Shown: positions 42,156-45,502 of the stretch, in pieces | How the letters are laid out: each line of letters opens with the position of its first letter | How positions within the stretch are numbered: the first letter of the stretch is position 1 | Source of the DNA: Micromonospora sp. KC723 | GTDB lineage: Bacteria > Actinomycetota > Actinomycetes > Mycobacteriales > Micromonosporaceae | Assembly (NCBI RefSeq): GCF_004348595.1 | Contig: NZ_SMKD01000033.1 | Coordinates: 1-45,502 of the forward strand | Direction of reading: 5' to 3' | Length of the DNA stretch: 45,502 bases | The notes under the pieces: model-generated | Databases searched by the model: none | Seen by the model: the letters and a program-made list of their open reading frames with translations, nothing else | What the model was told of the DNA's origin: nothing | Position numbers and translations under genes: made by a program

Positions 42156-42163
42156 GTGCGGCT

Positions 42164-42931
42164 CTACCGGCCACGGAAGCGGGCGGGCCGCTTCTCCAGG
42201 AACGCGCGCATGCCCTCGGCCTGGTCCTCGGTGCCGAACAGGGCGTGGAACGCGCGTCGTTCGAAGAGCAGCCCCTCCCTCAGGCCGACCTCCAGGGCCC
42301 GGTCGACCGCCTCGCGGGCCGTCATTACCGCCGGCTTGCCGTACGCGGCGATGGTCTCGGCCACGGCCGTCGTCTCGGGCAGCAGCCGGTCGGTGGGGAA
42401 CACCCGGGCGACCAGGCCGGCGCGTTCCGCCTCTTCGGCGTCCATCAGTCGGCCGGTGAGGATCATGTCCATCGCCTTGGCCTTGCCGACCAGTCTCGTC
42501 AGTCGCTGGGTGCCGCCGATACCCGGGATGACGCCGAGCGTGATCTCCGGCTGGCCGAACCGGGCGTTGTCGGCGGCGAAGACGAGGTCGCACATCATCG
42601 CCAGTTCGCAGCCGCCGCCGAGCGCGTAACCGGCCACCGCGGCGATCTTCGGGGTACGCAGTGCGGCGAAGGCGTCCCAGCCGGCGAAGAAGTCCTCGGT
42701 GAACATCTCCAGCGACGTCCTGGCCGCCATCTCGCGGATGTCGGCGCCGGCGGCGAAGGCCCGCTCGGAGCCGGTGATGACGAAGCAGCCCACGTCGGGG
42801 TCGCGGTCGAGGGGGCGCAGCGTGTCGACCAGTTCCGTCATCAGGTCGGTGCTGAGGGCGTTCAGTACCTCCGGCCGGTGCAGCCGCACGGTCACGACCC
42901 GGTCGCGTTGTTCGATCTTGATGTGGTTCAT
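42164..42931 (-). CDS. Enoyl-CoA hydratase (crotonase family)
   Basis: A 255-aa enzyme. The oxyanion-hole and catalytic region is [20 protein letters not shown], then [20 protein letters not shown]. Both catalytic glutamates of classical hydratases (in CELAM and QPEI) are present, so it should hydrate short-chain 2-enoyl-CoAs. Other crotonase reactions remain possible. The ATG at 42931 follows AAAGGAAA. It is 18 nt downstream of the membrane flavoreductase gene, so it belongs to the adenylation-domain operon and may process an acyl thioester made there. Confidence 0.93.
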   Translation of the reverse strand: MNHIKIEQRDRVVTVRLHRPEVLNALSTDLMTELVDTLRPLDRDPDVGCFVITGSERAFAAGADIREMAARTSLEMFTEDFFAGWDAFAALRTPKIAAVAGYALGGGCELAMMCDLVFAADNARFGQPEITLGVIPGIGGTQRLTRLVGKAKAMDMILTGRLMDAEEAERAGLVARVFPTDRLLPETTAVAETIAAYGKPAVMTAREAVDRALEVGLREGLLFERRAFHALFGTEDQAEGMRAFLEKRPARFRGR

Positions 42932-42949
42932 GTGACTGTTTCCTTTCCC

Positions 42950-44311
42950 TCAGGAGTCCCAGATGGCGCCGTAGGCCGGGATGCCCCGGCGTTCCAGGCC
43001 GTGGACGACCTGCCAGGTCAGCTTCTTGTTCGAGATGCAGATGACGGCCTCGGCCCGGAACGCCTCGTAGGCGGCGTACGCGAGTTGGACCATGTCGGGC
43101 TTGCCGTGTTCGGCGGTGTCCCAGACGATCGCGTCCGGCTGGTCGGCGAGGATCTCGTCGACGAGCGCGTTGCCGTAGGTGGTCCGTGGGCTGCGGGTCG
43201 CCCAGACCAACCGGGCGGGTACCTTCCGGGCCAGCAGGTGTGGGAGCACGGGGCCGATGCCGCTGCCCGTGGCGACGTAGACGACCTTCGTGAACAGGGT
43301 TTCGATGTTGGCCACCCCCGCGGTGGTGATGCCCTTGACCCAGACGTGGGAGGGGGCGTCGTCGATGAACGATCCGGTCCAGTCGCCGGCGCGGGAGATG
43401 GTGAGCCGGAAGCCGGTCTGGCCGGGGGTGGGCACATTGGCGAAGGAGTGCCATTCCCAGAGTGGACGCCGGCTGATCGCGGTGGACGACCCGGCGAACG
43501 GTGTCGCACCGTGGTCGAACCGGGCCAGCGCCACGTGGCGGGAGGGCCGGATGACCTCCACGGGCACCCTGCGTAGGCGCAGCCAGGGCAGGGCGACACT
43601 GACGGTGAGCAGGGCGAGGACCCAGATCTGCGGCGCGGCCAGCAGGTTCCGGTCGTGGTCGGCCCGGACGAAGAGCACCGTCTGGGTCCAGAACAGGACC
43701 AGCGCGGCCCACCCGCCGAAGCGGTGCACCCGTTCGAACCGGTCGTGGTGTCGGGCCCGGTACGTCGGTCGTGCCGTGGTGACGATGACGCCCAGGAGCG
43801 CGAGCAGGAGGTAGGAGACCACGAGGAGGTCGACGGGTACGGGTTCGCCCCGGTGCGCGGCGACGGTGGCGGACCCGACGAGGACCAGGAACCACAGCGT
43901 CCCGGCGAGCGCGCCGCCGACGTGCAGCCCTCCGAAGTGGTACACCTTCGCCAGGGTCCAGCGGATTCTCAGCGGCCACCGGGTGGGTGCCCGGGTGGCG
44001 AGCCAGAACAGCAGGTTGATGACGTACTGCTGGCGGATGAGGATTGCCAGGGCGAAGTTGGCCAGGACGGCGTCGGAGATGGCCGTCAGGCTGGTGTGGT
44101 CGGTCGACCACCAACGGCCCTGGGAGAGGGCGTGTCCGAGCAGCGCCAGGTTCGCCGCGAGGACGAGGGCGACGAGGCGGTGGTGGTGCATCAGGCGGGG
44201 ATGCTTGAGGACGCGTCGGGGCAGCGACGTCGGCGCAGGCAGGGTGACCGCGGCGGGGACGGCGACCTCGGCGGGAGTGGCCGGCGTCTCGACCGGGCTG
44301 GTGACGCTCAT
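42950..44311 (-). CDS. Integral membrane flavoreductase-like protein (fungal TmpA-like)
   Basis: A 453-aa protein. After a polar N-terminus come about six transmembrane segments (HHRLVALVLAANLALLGHAL; HFGGLHVGGALAGTLWFLVL; VSYLLLALLGVIVTTARPTY). Two of them carry histidines (YHFGGLH and RVHRFGGW) that could bind heme. The C-terminal about 190 residues resemble a ferredoxin-NADP reductase module: RLTISRAGDWTGSFI, then the nucleotide-binding VVYVATGSGIGPVLPHLL, ending AYGAIWDS. From memory this is the architecture of fungal TmpA-type proteins, often found fused or next to adenylation domains. The ATG overlaps the adenylation gene stop (ATGA), so the two are coupled. Confidence 0.75.
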   Translation of the reverse strand: MSVTSPVETPATPAEVAVPAAVTLPAPTSLPRRVLKHPRLMHHHRLVALVLAANLALLGHALSQGRWWSTDHTSLTAISDAVLANFALAILIRQQYVINLLFWLATRAPTRWPLRIRWTLAKVYHFGGLHVGGALAGTLWFLVLVGSATVAAHRGEPVPVDLLVVSYLLLALLGVIVTTARPTYRARHHDRFERVHRFGGWAALVLFWTQTVLFVRADHDRNLLAAPQIWVLALLTVSVALPWLRLRRVPVEVIRPSRHVALARFDHGATPFAGSSTAISRRPLWEWHSFANVPTPGQTGFRLTISRAGDWTGSFIDDAPSHVWVKGITTAGVANIETLFTKVVYVATGSGIGPVLPHLLARKVPARLVWATRSPRTTYGNALVDEILADQPDAIVWDTAEHGKPDMVQLAYAAYEAFRAEAVICISNKKLTWQVVHGLERRGIPAYGAIWDS

Positions 44312-45502
44312 GCCGCCTGCTCCCGCTCTCCGGAGGCGGCGAGGCGCAGCAGCGCCGCCTTGTCGATCTTTCCGCGGCTGGTTTCGGGCAGTGCGGCCAT
44401 CGGATGGATGGCCGTCGGGACGCAGTAGTAGGGCAGGGCGGACGCGACGGCCCGCTTCGCCGCCTCCGGGTCGACGTGGCCGGGGGCGACGAACGACACG
44501 AGGCTGCGGTCGTCGAGTTTGACGGTGGCCGCCCGCCGGCAGCCGGGCACGGACTCGAGGACGGCGGAGACGGAGTCGAGTTCGACCCGGAATCCCCGGA
44601 TCTTCACCTGGTCGTCGGTACGGCCGAGGTGTTCCAGTTGGCCGTCGGGCGTCCAACGGCCGAGGTCCCGGGTGCGGAACATCGGCCGTCCGTCGCCGAG
44701 GAACGGGTCGGGGGCGTAGCGTTCGGCGTTGAGCGCCGGATTGTCGAGGTAGCCGGCGGAGACGCAGTCGCCCCCGGCCCACATCTCGCCGACGGCGCCG
44801 ATGGCGCAGGGGCGACCGGCCGGGTCGAGGACGTACACGGTGTTGTTGGGGGTCGGGCGGCCGATGGTCAGCCGGGCGGCGTTCACGTCGTGGCGGTGCA
44901 TCGTGTTCACGATGGTGGTCTCGGTGGGACCGCAGGCGTTGTAGAAGGCGCAGCGGCGGGCCCACCGGTCAGCCAGCGGCCGGGGGCACGGTTCGCCGGC
45001 CACCGCCACCACCTTCACCTGTGCGCACCGATCGGGGTCCAGGCCGCTGAGAATGGTCGGGGTGGCGATGAGCGCGTCGACGCGCTGGGCGGTGGCGGCG
45101 AGGTCCTGGCCCCGGATGACGAGGGTGGCGCCGTGGCTGAGACAGCCGAGGATCTCCCAGGCCGCCATGTCGAACGCCACGTTGAGCAACTGCCCGACCC
45201 GCCAGCCCGGCCGGATGCCGAGGTTTCCCGGTGCGGTGAGCAGGATGTTGCAGACGTTGCGGTGGGTGACGACGACCCCGTTTGGTCGTCCCGTGGTGCC
45301 GGAGGTGAAGAGGACGTAGCAGTTCCCGCCGGTGCTGGTCGGCCGCTGGGCGGGGACGAACCGGTCGTGGGAGCGGACGAGGGGCTGGGACATCACGGTG
45401 TCGACGGCGACGAGGTGGTGGCCGGCCGGTACAGGTATCCGGTCGGCGGCGGTGGACACGGTCAGGACGACCCGGGTGGCGGCGGCGTGGATGACGTGGC
45501 GG
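44308..45502 (-). CDS. NRPS-type adenylation (AMP-binding) domain protein, partial
   Basis: The gene runs off the right edge; about 397 residues are visible and the frame is open to the window end. Core motifs are present: A3 YVLFTSGTTGRPNGVVVTHR, A5 YNACGPTETTIVN, A7 FRTRDLGRW, A8 GRTDDQVKIRGFRVELDSV, and A10 PETSRGKIDKAALL with the catalytic lysine. No carrier domain follows, because the protein ends GEREQAA. It should adenylate an amino or carboxylic acid using ATP. Its stop overlaps the membrane flavoreductase start. The missing N-terminus (A1-A2) and any upstream domains lie outside the window. Confidence 0.9.
   Translation of the reverse strand, partial: RHVIHAAATRVVLTVSTAADRIPVPAGHHLVAVDTVMSQPLVRSHDRFVPAQRPTSTGGNCYVLFTSGTTGRPNGVVVTHRNVCNILLTAPGNLGIRPGWRVGQLLNVAFDMAAWEILGCLSHGATLVIRGQDLAATAQRVDALIATPTILSGLDPDRCAQVKVVAVAGEPCPRPLADRWARRCAFYNACGPTETTIVNTMHRHDVNAARLTIGRPTPNNTVYVLDPAGRPCAIGAVGEMWAGGDCVSAGYLDNPALNAERYAPDPFLGDGRPMFRTRDLGRWTPDGQLEHLGRTDDQVKIRGFRVELDSVSAVLESVPGCRRAATVKLDDRSLVSFVAPGHVDPEAAKRAVASALPYYCVPTAIHPMAALPETSRGKIDKAALLRLAASGEREQAA

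Noticed and set aside
41930..43576. 548-codon plus-strand open frame
   Set aside because: Apart from the first 200 nt, which belong to the peptidase remnant, it is antisense to the crotonase and membrane flavoreductase genes.
1..45502. CRISPR arrays, rRNA genes and intact insertion sequences
   Set aside because: No regularly spaced repeats, rRNA-like sequence or transposase with terminal repeats was seen.

Overview
The window is very GC-rich with strong G/C third-codon bias, many GTG starts, 4-nt ATGA/GTGA gene overlaps and several apparently leaderless promoters. Together with an SsgB-like protein, a Spo0M protein, an F420-dependent oxidoreductase, HelR/HelD and an ABC sugar importer without its own ATPase, this points to a filamentous sporulating actinomycete. 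A Micromonosporaceae member such as Micromonospora is my best guess, but the genus is inference.

Layout. (1) 1-11.9 kb is chromosomal housekeeping and stress: an NAD-dependent epimerase; a minus-strand stress/carbon module (PP2C phosphatase, tandem universal stress protein, phosphoketolase, second universal stress protein); a small HTH gene with a stand-alone Clp N-domain gene under a double palindrome; then a membrane/lipid group (lipid kinase, YihY/BrkB, double PAP2 phosphatase, EEP hydrolase). (2) 11.7-13.7 kb holds a 39-aa membrane peptide, a frameshifted alpha/beta hydrolase and an F420-dependent oxidoreductase. (3) 13.8-24.2 kb is a mannan/galactoside locus: secreted GH5 mannanase with CBM2, GH36 alpha-galactosidase, ABC importer (binding protein and two permeases), GH42 beta-galactosidase and a DeoR/GlpR regulator. 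Repeated operator-like motifs lie in the two divergent control regions. (4) 24.3-36.7 kb carries Spo0M, HelR, a TPR membrane protein, a MarR/VOC divergent pair, DUF4236, GNAT, AraC/SDR divergent pair, SsgB-like and TIGR02611-like genes.

(5) 36.8-39.8 kb is a 3-kb island at a tRNA-Val(CAC) gene. The 3' 44 bp of the tRNA are repeated exactly at the far end. The island holds an XRE regulator coupled to an HD-domain protein and, divergently, four tiny genes that each overlap the next by 4 nt; no integrase is visible. (6) 39.8-42.2 kb is a gene-poor, decayed stretch with two orphan genes and a truncated, frameshifted secreted peptidase. (7) 42.2-45.5 kb is the visible end of a minus-strand operon: an NRPS-type adenylation domain (running off the window), a membrane flavoreductase-like protein and an enoyl-CoA hydratase. 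This unusual trio is the best candidate for an undescribed pathway.

All assignments were made by reading the sequence and recalling protein families; no database search was run.
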